Program-made: the position numbers and the translations under genes
The notes under the pieces: generated by a model
Database searches by the model: none
Told to the model about the DNA's origin: nothing
The model's input: the letters and a program-made list of their open reading frames with translations, nothing else
From: Sphingomonas hengshuiensis
GTDB taxonomy: Bacteria > Pseudomonadota > Alphaproteobacteria > Sphingomonadales > Sphingomonadaceae
NCBI RefSeq assembly: GCF_000935025.1
Contig: NZ_CP010836.1
Span: 4,278,001-4,342,000 of the forward strand
Reading direction: 5' to 3'
Length of the DNA stretch: 64,000 bases
In this document: positions 43,362 to 52,250 of the stretch, in pieces
Layout: every line of letters starts with the position of its first letter
Numbering within the stretch: the first letter of the stretch is position 1

Positions 43362-43363
43362 TC

Positions 43364-44047
43364 ATGACGGATTTCGATACCACCCTTGCCAGCCTGGGCA
43401 TCGCCCGCTCGGGCACGAGCACCACGACCGCCGCGTCGAACACCAGCTCGAGCGACATGGACCAGGCCGATTTCCTGACGCTGCTGACCGCGCAGCTCAA
43501 GAACCAGGACCCGTTCGATCCGGTCGATAACAGCGAGATGGTCGCGCAGATGGCGCAGATCTCAAGCTCGTCGGGCATCAGCGAGATGAACACCACGCTG
43601 AAGGCAATTGCCGACAAGCTTGGCACCACCTCGCTCGGCGACGCGATCGGCTATGTCGGCAAGACCGTGCTGACCGCAGGCGACACCGCCTATCCCCGCA
43701 CCAGCGGCGGGCTGGCCGGCGCAGTGAGCCTGGGCGGCGACGCCACCCAGGTCAGCGTCACGATCCAGTCGTCGACGGGCGAGACGCTCAAGACGATCGA
43801 TCTCGGCGCGCAGGACGCGGGCGCCGTCGCCTGGGACTGGGACGGCACCACCGACAGCGGCGATGCCGCAGGCGACGGCCCGTTCACGATCAAGGTCACC
43901 GCGACCGGCACCGATGGCAGCGTCGATGCGACGCCGCTGGTCTGGGCGCCGGTCACCACGGTCTCGCTCGGCACCGACGGCACGCCCGTGCTCACGCTGC
44001 CCGGCATCGGCCAGGTTCCGCTCTCCGCCGTCTGGCAAGTCGGCTGA
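43364..44047 (+). CDS. flgD: Flagellar hook cap/scaffold protein FlgD
   Basis: A 227-aa protein that caps the growing hook. The N-terminal hallmark is DFLTLLTAQLKNQDPFDPVD followed by NSEMVAQMAQIS. The C-terminal half is a beta domain (TAYPRTSGGLAGAVSLGGDA, DWDGTTDSGDAAGDGPF). It lies 2 bp after flgC. Confidence 0.96.
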   Translation: MTDFDTTLASLGIARSGTSTTTAASNTSSSDMDQADFLTLLTAQLKNQDPFDPVDNSEMVAQMAQISSSSGISEMNTTLKAIADKLGTTSLGDAIGYVGKTVLTAGDTAYPRTSGGLAGAVSLGGDATQVSVTIQSSTGETLKTIDLGAQDAGAVAWDWDGTTDSGDAAGDGPFTIKVTATGTDGSVDATPLVWAPVTTVSLGTDGTPVLTLPGIGQVPLSAVWQVG

Positions 44048-44068
44048 CCCCCAAACAGGAGTAACCCC

Positions 44069-45352
44069 ATGTCCTTCTACACAGCGCTTAGCGGGCTCCA
44101 GGGCGCCCAGAGCGAGATGGCCGCCATCTCGAACAACATCGCCAATGTCTCGACCAACGGCTTCAAGAAGAGCGCAACTCAGTTCGCCGATGTGATCGCA
44201 TCGACCTCGACGTCGAGCCCGACCCAGATCGTGGGATCGGGGACCGTGGTGAAATCGGTGCGCCAGCAATTCGGCCAGGGCGGCTTTACCCAGACCGATT
44301 CGGCGCTCGACGTCGCGATTTCGGGGGACGGCTTCTTCGTCGTGAAGGGCAGCGGCGCAGGCAACAGCGTGTCCTATACCCGCAACGGCAGCTTCCAGGT
44401 CGACGCCAGCCGCACCGTCGTCGATGGCCAGGGCAATGCGCTGCAAGTCTATCCGGTCGACAGCACCGGGTCCGTCGCCGCGAGCGGTCTCGGCGCCACC
44501 ACCAGCCTCAAATTGCCGGCGACCAGCGGGACGCCGGTTGCGACCAGCAAGGTCGCGCTGTCGGTGGACCTGAGCGCAAACGCAACGATCCCGTCGGAAG
44601 CGGCGGAGGGCAGCACTGCCTTCGATCGGACCGACCCGAGCACCTATAACAATTCGACGCAGACAACGATCTATGACGCCAGCGGCAACGCGCTGACGAT
44701 GACGAGCTATTTCGTCCGCGACACTGCGCCGACCGAAGCCGATGCGTCGAGCAGCTGGTCGGTCTATTCGTTCGTCGGCGACCAGCAGCTCAGCACGGCC
44801 ACGGGCGATGCAGTCTCGCTCACCTTCGACGCGAGCGGCACGCTCACCGCACCGACGACGGCGACGGCATTGACCGGCTTCACGCCCGCGGGCGCCACTA
44901 CCGAACAGCCGCTGACACTCGATTTCGGCACCGCGACCAACCAGGCCGGCTCGGTCTTCAGCGTCGATGCCAAGTCGCAGGACGGCAAGACCGTCGGCCA
45001 GTTCCAGAGCGTGGCGATCGCCGACGACGGCACCGTCACGGCGACCTTCTCGAACGGCGACACCCAGGCGCTGGGCAAGGTGGTGCTCGCCAATTTCGCG
45101 AACCCCGCGGGGCTGCGCCAGCTGGGCGACAGCAGCTGGGCGGCGACCGGGATTTCGGGCGACCCGCAGCTGGCGCAGCCCGGCGATGCCGGCACCGGCG
45201 CGCTGATGTCGGGCGCCATCGAACAGTCGAACGTCGACATCACCGAGGAGCTGGTCGCGCTGATCGCCGCACAGCGCAATTTCCAGGCGAATGCGAAGGC
45301 GCTCGATACCGCGAGCCAGCTCTCGCAGACCATCTTCAACATCCGCAGCTGA
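44069..45352 (+). CDS. flgE: Flagellar hook protein FlgE
   Basis: A 427-aa hook subunit. It starts MSFYTALSGLQGAQSEMAAI, then SNNIANVSTNGFKKSATQFA; the C-terminus has the conserved QSNVDITEELVALIAAQRNF, ending with the helix of the rod/hook family. The middle is a variable beta region rich in Thr and Ser. Its final length is controlled by FliK. Confidence 0.97.
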   Translation: MSFYTALSGLQGAQSEMAAISNNIANVSTNGFKKSATQFADVIASTSTSSPTQIVGSGTVVKSVRQQFGQGGFTQTDSALDVAISGDGFFVVKGSGAGNSVSYTRNGSFQVDASRTVVDGQGNALQVYPVDSTGSVAASGLGATTSLKLPATSGTPVATSKVALSVDLSANATIPSEAAEGSTAFDRTDPSTYNNSTQTTIYDASGNALTMTSYFVRDTAPTEADASSSWSVYSFVGDQQLSTATGDAVSLTFDASGTLTAPTTATALTGFTPAGATTEQPLTLDFGTATNQAGSVFSVDAKSQDGKTVGQFQSVAIADDGTVTATFSNGDTQALGKVVLANFANPAGLRQLGDSSWAATGISGDPQLAQPGDAGTGALMSGAIEQSNVDITEELVALIAAQRNFQANAKALDTASQLSQTIFNIRS

Positions 45353-45377
45353 CGACAGGGGCTGAGGGAAACCCGCA

Positions 45378-46121
45378 ATGGACCGTCTTGTCTACACCGC
45401 GATGTCCGGCCTCAAGAGCCAGATGGCCGCCCAGTCGACGATCGCGAACAACATCGCGAACGCATCGACGATCGGCTATCGCGCCGACCGCGTCACGTTC
45501 GACCGGATGGTGCTCCAGGGCAGCGGCATGGATTCGCGCCAGATGGCGGCGGAGGAAGTCAACGACTTCGATCGCCGCGCGGGCACGATCGTCCAGACCG
45601 CGCGCCCGCTCGACGTGGCGGTGACCACCGATTCGTGGATCGCGGTCCAGGCCGCGGACGGCAGCGAAGCCTATACGCGGCGCGGCGACCTGTCGGTCGC
45701 CGCCTCGGGCGTCTTGGAAACCGGCGACGGTTTCCCGGTGATGGGGTCGGGGGGCCCCATCACCGTGCCGCCCTATCAATCGATCGCCATCGCACCCGAC
45801 GGCACCGTGTCGATCGTGCCCGCAGGCGGCGATTCGACCCAGCCGCAGGTGATCGACCGCATCAAGCTGGTCAGCACCGAGGGCAGCCAGACGGTCAAGG
45901 GCCTCGACAATCTGCTCCATGTGAAGGCCGGCGGCGCGCTGCCGGGCGACATGGACGCCAAGGTCCAGGCCGGGTCGCTCGAACAATCGAACGTCAACCT
46001 GACCGAAGCGCTGGTCGACATGATCGAGAACCAGCGCAGCTACGAAGTGCAGGCGAACCTGCTCAAGGAAGCCAAGAACATGGACGAGAGCGCCGCATCG
46101 CTGATGCGGATGCCCGGCTAA
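45378..46121 (+). CDS. flgF: Flagellar proximal rod protein FlgF
   Basis: A 247-aa rod protein. MDRLVYTAMSGLKSQMAAQS and ANNIANASTIGYRADRVTFD at the start; QSNVNLTEALVDMIENQRSY at the end. It resembles flgG, which follows 12 bp later. FlgF extends the rod between FlgC and FlgG. Confidence 0.95.
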   Translation: MDRLVYTAMSGLKSQMAAQSTIANNIANASTIGYRADRVTFDRMVLQGSGMDSRQMAAEEVNDFDRRAGTIVQTARPLDVAVTTDSWIAVQAADGSEAYTRRGDLSVAASGVLETGDGFPVMGSGGPITVPPYQSIAIAPDGTVSIVPAGGDSTQPQVIDRIKLVSTEGSQTVKGLDNLLHVKAGGALPGDMDAKVQAGSLEQSNVNLTEALVDMIENQRSYEVQANLLKEAKNMDESAASLMRMPG

Positions 46122-46133
46122 GGGGAAAAGACG

Positions 46134-46922
46134 ATGGGTTCATCCGCAATGCACATCGCGCGTACCGGGCTCGACGCCCAGGATACGCGGATGCGCGTGA
46201 TCTCGAACAACCTCGCCAACGTCAACACGACGGGGTTCAAGCGCGACCGCGCCTCATTCCAGACGCTTGCCTATCAGGTCGTCACCGCGCCGGGCGCAGC
46301 GAGCACGGCGGAGACCAAATATGCCACCGGGCTGAACATGGGCACCGGCGTCCGCATCCAGGGCACGTCGCGGATCGAGACGCAGGGCTCGCTCGCGACA
46401 ACGGGCAATTCGCTCGACCTCGCGCTCGACGGCAATGGCTATTTCCAGGTGCAGATGCCGGGGGGCACGCTGGGCTATACCCGCGCGGGCAATTTCTCGC
46501 GCTCGGCCGAGGGGCTGGTCGTCACCTCGGAGGGCTATCAGGTGATGCCGGGGATCACCGTTCCCGAAGGCGCGACCTCGATCACGATCGGCACCGACGG
46601 CACCGTCTCGGCCCAGCTTCAGGGCCAGACCGAGAGCAGCCAGATCGGCCAGCTTCAGGTCGCCAGTTTCGCCAACCCCGCCGGATTGCAGGCGACCGGC
46701 GACAATTACCTGATCGAGACCGCGGCCAGCGGCGCCGCCAATCTCGGCGTGCCCGGCGAGGATGGCCGGGGCAATATTCGCCAGGGGATGCTGGAGGGGT
46801 CGAACGTCAATGTCGTCGAGGAACTGGTCGACATGATCGAGACCCAGCGCGCCTATGAGGTCAATTCCAAGATGATCTCGGCCACCGACGAAATGCTGAA
46901 ATATGTCAACCAGAACATCTGA
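46134..46922 (+). CDS. flgG: Flagellar distal rod protein FlgG
   Basis: A 262-aa rod protein that crosses the peptidoglycan layer. It has MHIARTGLDAQDTRMRVISN and NLANVNTTGFKRDRASFQTL at the N-terminus, DGNGYFQVQMPGGTLGYTRA in the middle, and SNVNVVEELVDMIETQRAYE at the C-terminus. The standard length is about 260 aa. Confidence 0.97.
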   Translation: MGSSAMHIARTGLDAQDTRMRVISNNLANVNTTGFKRDRASFQTLAYQVVTAPGAASTAETKYATGLNMGTGVRIQGTSRIETQGSLATTGNSLDLALDGNGYFQVQMPGGTLGYTRAGNFSRSAEGLVVTSEGYQVMPGITVPEGATSITIGTDGTVSAQLQGQTESSQIGQLQVASFANPAGLQATGDNYLIETAASGAANLGVPGEDGRGNIRQGMLEGSNVNVVEELVDMIETQRAYEVNSKMISATDEMLKYVNQNI

Positions 46923-46932
46923 GGGCCGTGCC

Positions 46933-47628
46933 ATGAAGTTCCTTGCCGGCATCGCCGCAGGTTCGCTGCTCGCCTGTGCGCTGGCGCTCACCGCCACGCC
47001 CGCCAAGGCGCAGATACTCGGGATCGGCAAGAAGAAGGTGCGCGAGGATTTCTCGGTCACGCTCCCCGCCGCCGTCCCCGCGGCGGCGCCCGCCAATGGC
47101 GCGATCTTCCAGGCCGGCGACGGCTATGCCGCGCTGTACGAGGGCCAGCGTGCGCGCCGGGTCGGCGATCCGTTGACGATCGTGCTCGTCGAACGCACCA
47201 GCGCCTCCAAATCGGCGGGGAGCAAGCTCGACAGCAGCGGCAGCGCCTCGCTCACCCCGCCCACCACGGGCGCGCTCTCGCTGTTCAAACAGAGCGACGC
47301 CAGCGCGAGCGGCGCCCGCAATTTCACCGGCACCGGCAGCGCCGACCAGGCCAACGCCTTGTCGGGCGAGATCAGCGTGACGGTCGCCGCGGTCTATCCC
47401 AACGGCACGATGCTTGTGCAGGGGCAGAAGCGCGTGACGCTCAACCGCGGCGACGAATTCCTCCAGATCAAGGGCATCGTCCGCCCGGCGGACATCGACG
47501 CGAACAACCGCGTAGCCAGTACGCGCGTCGCCGACGCCCGCATCGCCTATACCGGCAAGGGCGATGTCGCCCGCGCCAGCCGCCAGGGCTGGCTCAGCCG
47601 GTTCTTCCAGATGATCAGCCCCTTCTGA
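46933..47628 (+). CDS. flgH: Flagellar L-ring protein FlgH
   Basis: A 231-aa outer-membrane ring protein. The N-terminus MKFLAGIAAGSLLACALA offers a lipobox-like LLAC at Cys15, as expected for lipoprotein FlgH, though a signal-peptidase I site (AKA-Q) follows at about residue 26. Conserved parts are RRVGDPLTIVLVERTSASKS, ISVTVAAVYPNGTMLVQGQK and GIVRPADIDANNRVAST. It is 10 bp after flgG. Confidence 0.94.
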   Translation: MKFLAGIAAGSLLACALALTATPAKAQILGIGKKKVREDFSVTLPAAVPAAAPANGAIFQAGDGYAALYEGQRARRVGDPLTIVLVERTSASKSAGSKLDSSGSASLTPPTTGALSLFKQSDASASGARNFTGTGSADQANALSGEISVTVAAVYPNGTMLVQGQKRVTLNRGDEFLQIKGIVRPADIDANNRVASTRVADARIAYTGKGDVARASRQGWLSRFFQMISPF

Positions 47629-47642
47629 TGCGGAGCGCGCAC

Positions 47643-48737
47643 ATGATCCGGCTTTGCCTAGCAGCACTCGCCCTGCTCGCCGCCGCGGCCCCGGCATCGG
47701 CGCAGCGCGTCAAGGATCTGGGCGGGTTCCAGGGCATCCGTACCAACCAGCTTACCGGCTATGGCATCGTCGTCGGGCTTCCGGGGACCGGCGACGACAA
47801 TCTGGAATATACCGTCCAGTCGATGAAGAGCGTCACTTCGCGATTGGGCTTGCAACTGCCCAGCGGAGTCGCGCCGGGGCTCAAGAACGCAGCGGTGGTG
47901 ATGGTCACCGCCGAGCTTCCCGCCTTCGCCAAGCCGGGGCAGAAGCTCGACATCACGGTATCGTCGATGGGCAAGTCCAAGTCGCTGCGCGGCGGCACGC
48001 TGATCCTCACCCCGCTCCAGGGCGCCGATGGCCAGATCTATGCGATGGCGCAGGGCAATCTCGCGGTCGGCGGGCTGGGCGCCGAGGGCAAGGACGGGTC
48101 GCAGATCGTCGTCAACACCCCCTCCAGCGGACGCATCCCCGAGGGTGCGACGGTCGAGCGCACCGTCGACACCGGTTTCGACCGCTCACCCTTCCTGACC
48201 TTCAACCTCGCGCGCGCCGACTTCACCACGGCGCAGCGGGTGCAGGATGCGATCAACACGCGCTTCGGCGGGGGCCGGGCGCGCGCGATCGACGGCGTGT
48301 CGATCGCGGTGTCCGCACCCGCGGGCGCCGACATCCGCGCCGAGCTGATGAGCGAGATCGAGAATCTCACCGTCGAGGCCGCCGAGGCCCCCGCACGGGT
48401 GATCGTAAACGCCCGCACCGGCACCGTGGTCATCAACTCGGCGGTGCGCGTCACCCCCGCTGCGGTAACCCATGGTAAACTGACCGTTCGTATTGATGAA
48501 CGACAGGAAGCGAGCCAGCCCGCCCCGTTCAGCAAGGGCGAAACCGTGATGGAGCAGCATAGCGGGGTTGGCGTCGAAGAGGAGAAGCGCCCGATGTTCC
48601 TGATCGAACCCGGCCCGAAGCTCGCCGATGTGGTCAAGGCGGTCAACGCGATCGGCGCGTCGCCCGCCGACCTGGTCGCGATCCTCGAGGCGCTCAAGGA
48701 AGCCGGCGCGCTCAAGGCCGAGCTGATCATCCTGTGA
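47643..48737 (+). CDS. flgI: Flagellar P-ring protein FlgI
   Basis: A 364-aa periplasmic ring protein with signal peptide (MIRLCLAALALLAAAAPASA). The mature start QRVKDLGGFQGIRTNQLTGY and GLPGTGDDNLEYTVQSMKS are typical. The C-terminus (FLIEPGPKLADVVKAVNAIG) is conserved. I chose the ATG at 47643 because GGAG lies 7 nt upstream; an ATG at 47628 overlaps the flgH stop but lacks a ribosome-binding site. Confidence 0.96.
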   Translation: MIRLCLAALALLAAAAPASAQRVKDLGGFQGIRTNQLTGYGIVVGLPGTGDDNLEYTVQSMKSVTSRLGLQLPSGVAPGLKNAAVVMVTAELPAFAKPGQKLDITVSSMGKSKSLRGGTLILTPLQGADGQIYAMAQGNLAVGGLGAEGKDGSQIVVNTPSSGRIPEGATVERTVDTGFDRSPFLTFNLARADFTTAQRVQDAINTRFGGGRARAIDGVSIAVSAPAGADIRAELMSEIENLTVEAAEAPARVIVNARTGTVVINSAVRVTPAAVTHGKLTVRIDERQEASQPAPFSKGETVMEQHSGVGVEEEKRPMFLIEPGPKLADVVKAVNAIGASPADLVAILEALKEAGALKAELIIL

Positions 48738-49066
48738 CCGACATGCCGTCCTCGATCGCGAGCGTGGGCGCGAGCCTGGGCAGCGGCGTGTCGACCGACA
48801 CGTCGCGGCTGGCCTCGCGCGAGAATCTCGACGCCGCCGGACAGCGTTTCGAGGCGATCTTCACGGGGATGATGCTCAAATCGATGCGCGCGGCGAAGCT
48901 GGGCGACGGGCTGTTCGACAGCAAGGCGCAGGAGCAGTTCCGCGACATGCAGGACCAGCAGCTCGCACAGAACATGGCCACACACGCACCGATGGGGATC
49001 GGCAAGGCGATGACGGCGTTTCTCGCGCGCTCCGCCGCCGTCGATGAAGGAGGCGGTGCGCCATGA
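48734..49066 (+). CDS. flgJ: Rod-binding protein FlgJ, N-terminal domain only
   Basis: A 110-aa protein corresponding to the rod-capping half of enterobacterial FlgJ: AGQRFEAIFTGMMLKSMRAA and LFDSKAQEQFRDMQDQQLAQ. The peptidoglycan hydrolase half is missing, as in most Alphaproteobacteria. The separate transglycosylase at 39022-39888 probably does that job. The start is GTG at 48734 (overlapping the flgI stop as GTGA) or ATG at 48743. Confidence 0.9.
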   Translation: MTDMPSSIASVGASLGSGVSTDTSRLASRENLDAAGQRFEAIFTGMMLKSMRAAKLGDGLFDSKAQEQFRDMQDQQLAQNMATHAPMGIGKAMTAFLARSAAVDEGGGAP

Positions 49067-50397
49067 GCAACCTGCTCTCGATCGCGGCATCGGGGGTCCG
49101 CGCCTATCAGACGGCGCTGACCACCGTGTCCGAGAATATCGCCAATGCCGGCACCACGGGCTATGCCCGGCGGACCGCGGCGGTCAGCGAAGTCGCCTCG
49201 ACCGGAATCGCGACCAACAGCCTGAACGGATTGGGCGTCAGCGTGCTCGGCGTCACCCGCGCGACGGATCTCGTCCGCAGTGCCGACGTCCGCGACGCCA
49301 GCGCCGACCTCGCCAAGACCGAAACCGCCGCGGCCTGGATGACGCAGATCGAAACCGTGCTGACCGGCAACCAGCTCAGCGACAGCCTCTCGCAATTCTT
49401 CAGCGCGACCAAGACCGTCGCGGCGGATGCCTCGGCGCTGCCCGCGCGCGCCGCCATGCTCGAGGCGGCGTCCGCCGTCGCGACGGCGTTCTCGGCGACC
49501 GGCAGCGCACTGGCCGGTGCCGCCAGCGACCTCGACGCGACCGCACAGGCCGCGGTGTCGCAGCTCAACGGTCTCGCCACCGCGCTCGCGAAGGTCAATG
49601 CCGGGCTTGGCCGCGCCACCCCGGGGACCAGCGGCGCCGCGGCGCTGCTCGACCAGCGCGACCAGCTTCTCGAAGAGATGAGTGCGCTCACCGACGTCTC
49701 GGTCACGCTCGATGCGGCGGGGCGCGCGGCGGTGCGCGTCGGCGGCGCCTCCGGCCCGGCACTGGTCGATGCCGATGGCGTCGGGCAGCTGGTCTATAAC
49801 CGCAGCGGCGGCGCAGTCGCGTTTTCGGTCGATCGCGGCGGCGAGGCGCTCGCAGTGTCGCCAACCGGGGGCGCGCTCGCCGGTATCGCCGAGGGCGCAT
49901 CCCGTATCGCCGATGCGCAGGACGGCATCGCCGCATTGGCGAAGGACTTTGCCGAGGGGGCGAACGCCGTGCAGGCCGCGGGTGAGGACCTCGACAGCGC
50001 AACCGGCAGCGCGCTCTTCACGATCGGCGACCCGGCGTCGCAACTGGCCGTCGCGCTCACCGACCCGCGCGGCATCGCTGCGGCGGCAACCGGCGGCGGA
50101 ACGCGCGACAACAGCAACCTCGCCGGATTCGATACGCTGCGCAGCACGGGCAAGGTCGAGACCGGGCTGTCGGATATGACCGCGGCAAATGCGTCGGCAC
50201 TCGCCGCGCGCACATCGGTGGCGGAGGCGCAGACGGTGATCCGCGACAACGCCGTCAGCGCACGCGATTCGGTCACCGGCGTCAATATCGACGAAGAGGC
50301 CGTCGACCTGCTGCGGTTCCAGCAGGCCTATCAGGCGTCGAGCCGCGCGATCCAGGTCGCGCGCGACACGCTGCAATCGATCCTGGATATCCGCTGA
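49063..50397 (+). CDS. flgK: Flagellar hook-filament junction protein FlgK (HAP1)
   Basis: A 444-aa junction protein, shorter than the enterobacterial form. It starts MSNLLSIAASGVRAYQTALT with SENIANAGTTGYARRTAAVS, contains ALLDQRDQLLEEMSALTDVS, and ends GVNIDEEAVDLLRFQQAYQA. The start overlaps the flgJ stop by 4 bp. Exported with the help of FlgN. Confidence 0.96.
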   Translation: MSNLLSIAASGVRAYQTALTTVSENIANAGTTGYARRTAAVSEVASTGIATNSLNGLGVSVLGVTRATDLVRSADVRDASADLAKTETAAAWMTQIETVLTGNQLSDSLSQFFSATKTVAADASALPARAAMLEAASAVATAFSATGSALAGAASDLDATAQAAVSQLNGLATALAKVNAGLGRATPGTSGAAALLDQRDQLLEEMSALTDVSVTLDAAGRAAVRVGGASGPALVDADGVGQLVYNRSGGAVAFSVDRGGEALAVSPTGGALAGIAEGASRIADAQDGIAALAKDFAEGANAVQAAGEDLDSATGSALFTIGDPASQLAVALTDPRGIAAAATGGGTRDNSNLAGFDTLRSTGKVETGLSDMTAANASALAARTSVAEAQTVIRDNAVSARDSVTGVNIDEEAVDLLRFQQAYQASSRAIQVARDTLQSILDIR

Positions 50398-51293
50398 TGC
50401 GCATCACCACCTCCCAGTCCTTCGACCGGCCCTCGTCGCTGATGCAGCAGCTCACTGCAAAGGCCGATGCGCTTCAGACGCAGATCGCGACGACCAAGCG
50501 CTTTACCGCGCCGTCCGAGGATGCGGGCGCCTATGCCCAGCTGCAGAGCCTGAAGCGCGCGAGCACCGATGCAAGCGCCTATTCGGCGAATATCGACCTG
50601 GCGCAGGGGTTGCTCGCCCAGGCGGACACTGCGCTCGGCAGCGTCGAGACGCAGTTGCAGCGTGCGCAGGAGCTCGCGAGCAAGGCGGCGAACGACACCT
50701 ATTCGGAAAGCGATCGCGCGGCGATCAAGACCGAGCTGGACACGATCCGCGAGACGCTGCTCGCGCTCGCGAACAGCACCGACATGCGCGGGCAGCCGAT
50801 GTTCGGCGGGGCGACGGGCGACACCGCCTATGTAACCAACGCCGATGGCTCGGTCACCTATGCGGGGGAAGGCACCCCGGCGTCGATCCCGGTGGGCGAC
50901 GGCTATAGCGTGGCGCCCAGCGTAACCGGCGAGCGCGCCTTTGCCAGCGCGGACGGCGACATTTTCTCGGTGCTGAGTGCGCTGTCGGCGGCGCTGGGCG
51001 GCGAGGGCGACACCAGCGCGGCGGCGCAGACCGCGATGGCCGGGATCGCCGAGGTCCAGAGCAATGTCGCACTCAGCCGCACGTCGATCGGCGCCCGCGC
51101 CGCGCGGCTCGACCTCGATGCCGAGGCGGTGACCGCGGCGGATGCCGCGCGCGAGACCAGCCGCGCGACGCTCGAGGATACCGACATCGCGACGACGACC
51201 GTGGAGCTTCAAAAGGCGCTGACCGCGCTTCAGGCGACACAGTCCAGCTTCACCAAGCTCTCCAGCCTCTCGCTGTTCGACTATCTGTCGTAA
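50397..51293 (+). CDS. flgL: Flagellar hook-filament junction protein FlgL (HAP3)
   Basis: A 298-aa flagellin-like junction protein. MRITTSQSFDRPSSLMQQLT at the start and ELQKALTALQATQSSFTKLS, ending SSLSLFDYLS, at the C-terminus. It shares one base with the flgK stop and closes the flgB operon. Confidence 0.95.
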   Translation: MRITTSQSFDRPSSLMQQLTAKADALQTQIATTKRFTAPSEDAGAYAQLQSLKRASTDASAYSANIDLAQGLLAQADTALGSVETQLQRAQELASKAANDTYSESDRAAIKTELDTIRETLLALANSTDMRGQPMFGGATGDTAYVTNADGSVTYAGEGTPASIPVGDGYSVAPSVTGERAFASADGDIFSVLSALSAALGGEGDTSAAAQTAMAGIAEVQSNVALSRTSIGARAARLDLDAEAVTAADAARETSRATLEDTDIATTTVELQKALTALQATQSSFTKLSSLSLFDYLS

Positions 51294-51310
51294 TCCCGCG
51301 CGATTAGGGC

Positions 51311-51337
51311 GCAAGCCCGCGGGGAATCGGTCGTTAA
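51311..51337 (+). promoter_or_regulatory. Possible sigma-28 promoter of motA-motB
   Basis: GCAAGCCC (51311-51318), 11-nt spacer, GTCGTTAA (51330-51337). The -10-like box matches the flgM and fliD versions, but the -35-like box keeps only AAGCC. It lies about 45 bp before motA. Confidence 0.5.
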
Positions 51338-51382
51338 CCTAGACAGGCGGGCGCACGGCCCGAGGGGGAATTCGGAAAAGCC

Positions 51383-52246
51383 ATGTATCCAGTGATCGGC
51401 CTTGTCGTGCTGCTGACGATGGTGTTCGGCGGCTTCACGATTACGGGAGGCGCGCTCGGCCCCGTGATGGAGGCGATTCCGCACGAGATGCTGATCATCG
51501 GCGGTGCGGCGCTGGGGGCGCTGATCATCGGCAATTCGATGAAGGAACTGAAGGCGCTGGGCGGCGGCGTCGCCAAGGTGTTCAAAGGGCCGAAATACAA
51601 GAAGCAGGACTATCTCGACACGATCTTTCTGGTGTCGAAGCTGATGAAGATGCTGCGCACCGACGGCCCGATCGCGCTCGAGCCGCATGTCGAGGACCCC
51701 AAGTCGAGCGCGCTCTTCGCCGAATATCCCCGTCTGCTTGCGGACCATATGCTGATCAACCTGATCACCGACACGCTGCGCCTCGTCGTGGTATCGTCGG
51801 GCACGCTCGACGTGCACGCGGTCGAGGATGTGATGGACAATGCCATCAAGACCCACCACCATGAAGTCCAGGGGCCGCAGACCACGCTCCAGTCGCTGGG
51901 CGACGCGCTGCCCGCGCTGGGCATCGTCGCGGCGGTGCTGGGCGTGGTGAAGACGATGGGGTCGATCGACAAGCCGCCCGCGATCCTGGGCGCGATGATC
52001 GGGTCGGCGCTGGTCGGGACGTTCATGGGCGTGCTGCTCGCCTATGGCATCGTCGCGCCGCTGGCGGGGCGGCTCCAGCAGGTGATCGATGCCGATGCCG
52101 CGATCTATCACGTCGTAAAGCAGATCATCATCGCCTCGCTCCACGGCCATCCCCAGCCGCTGGTGATCGAAGCCGCACGCTCGGGCATCGCGCATGCGAA
52201 CCAGCCAGGCTTCGGCGAAGTGTTCGACGGCTTACGCGGACGCTGA
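51383..52246 (+). CDS. motA: Flagellar stator protein MotA
   Basis: A 287-aa inner-membrane stator subunit. It starts MYPVIGLVVLLTMVFGGFTI, has the GPxMEAIPHEMLIIGGAALG-like second helix (core EAIPHEMLIIGGAA), a cytosolic loop, and two C-terminal helices around PALGIVAAVLGVVKTMGSID and GSALVGTFMGVLLAYG. It belongs to the longer MotA type and pairs with the MotB that starts 4 bp later. Confidence 0.96.
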   Translation: MYPVIGLVVLLTMVFGGFTITGGALGPVMEAIPHEMLIIGGAALGALIIGNSMKELKALGGGVAKVFKGPKYKKQDYLDTIFLVSKLMKMLRTDGPIALEPHVEDPKSSALFAEYPRLLADHMLINLITDTLRLVVVSSGTLDVHAVEDVMDNAIKTHHHEVQGPQTTLQSLGDALPALGIVAAVLGVVKTMGSIDKPPAILGAMIGSALVGTFMGVLLAYGIVAPLAGRLQQVIDADAAIYHVVKQIIIASLHGHPQPLVIEAARSGIAHANQPGFGEVFDGLRGR

Positions 52247-52250
52247 CGCC

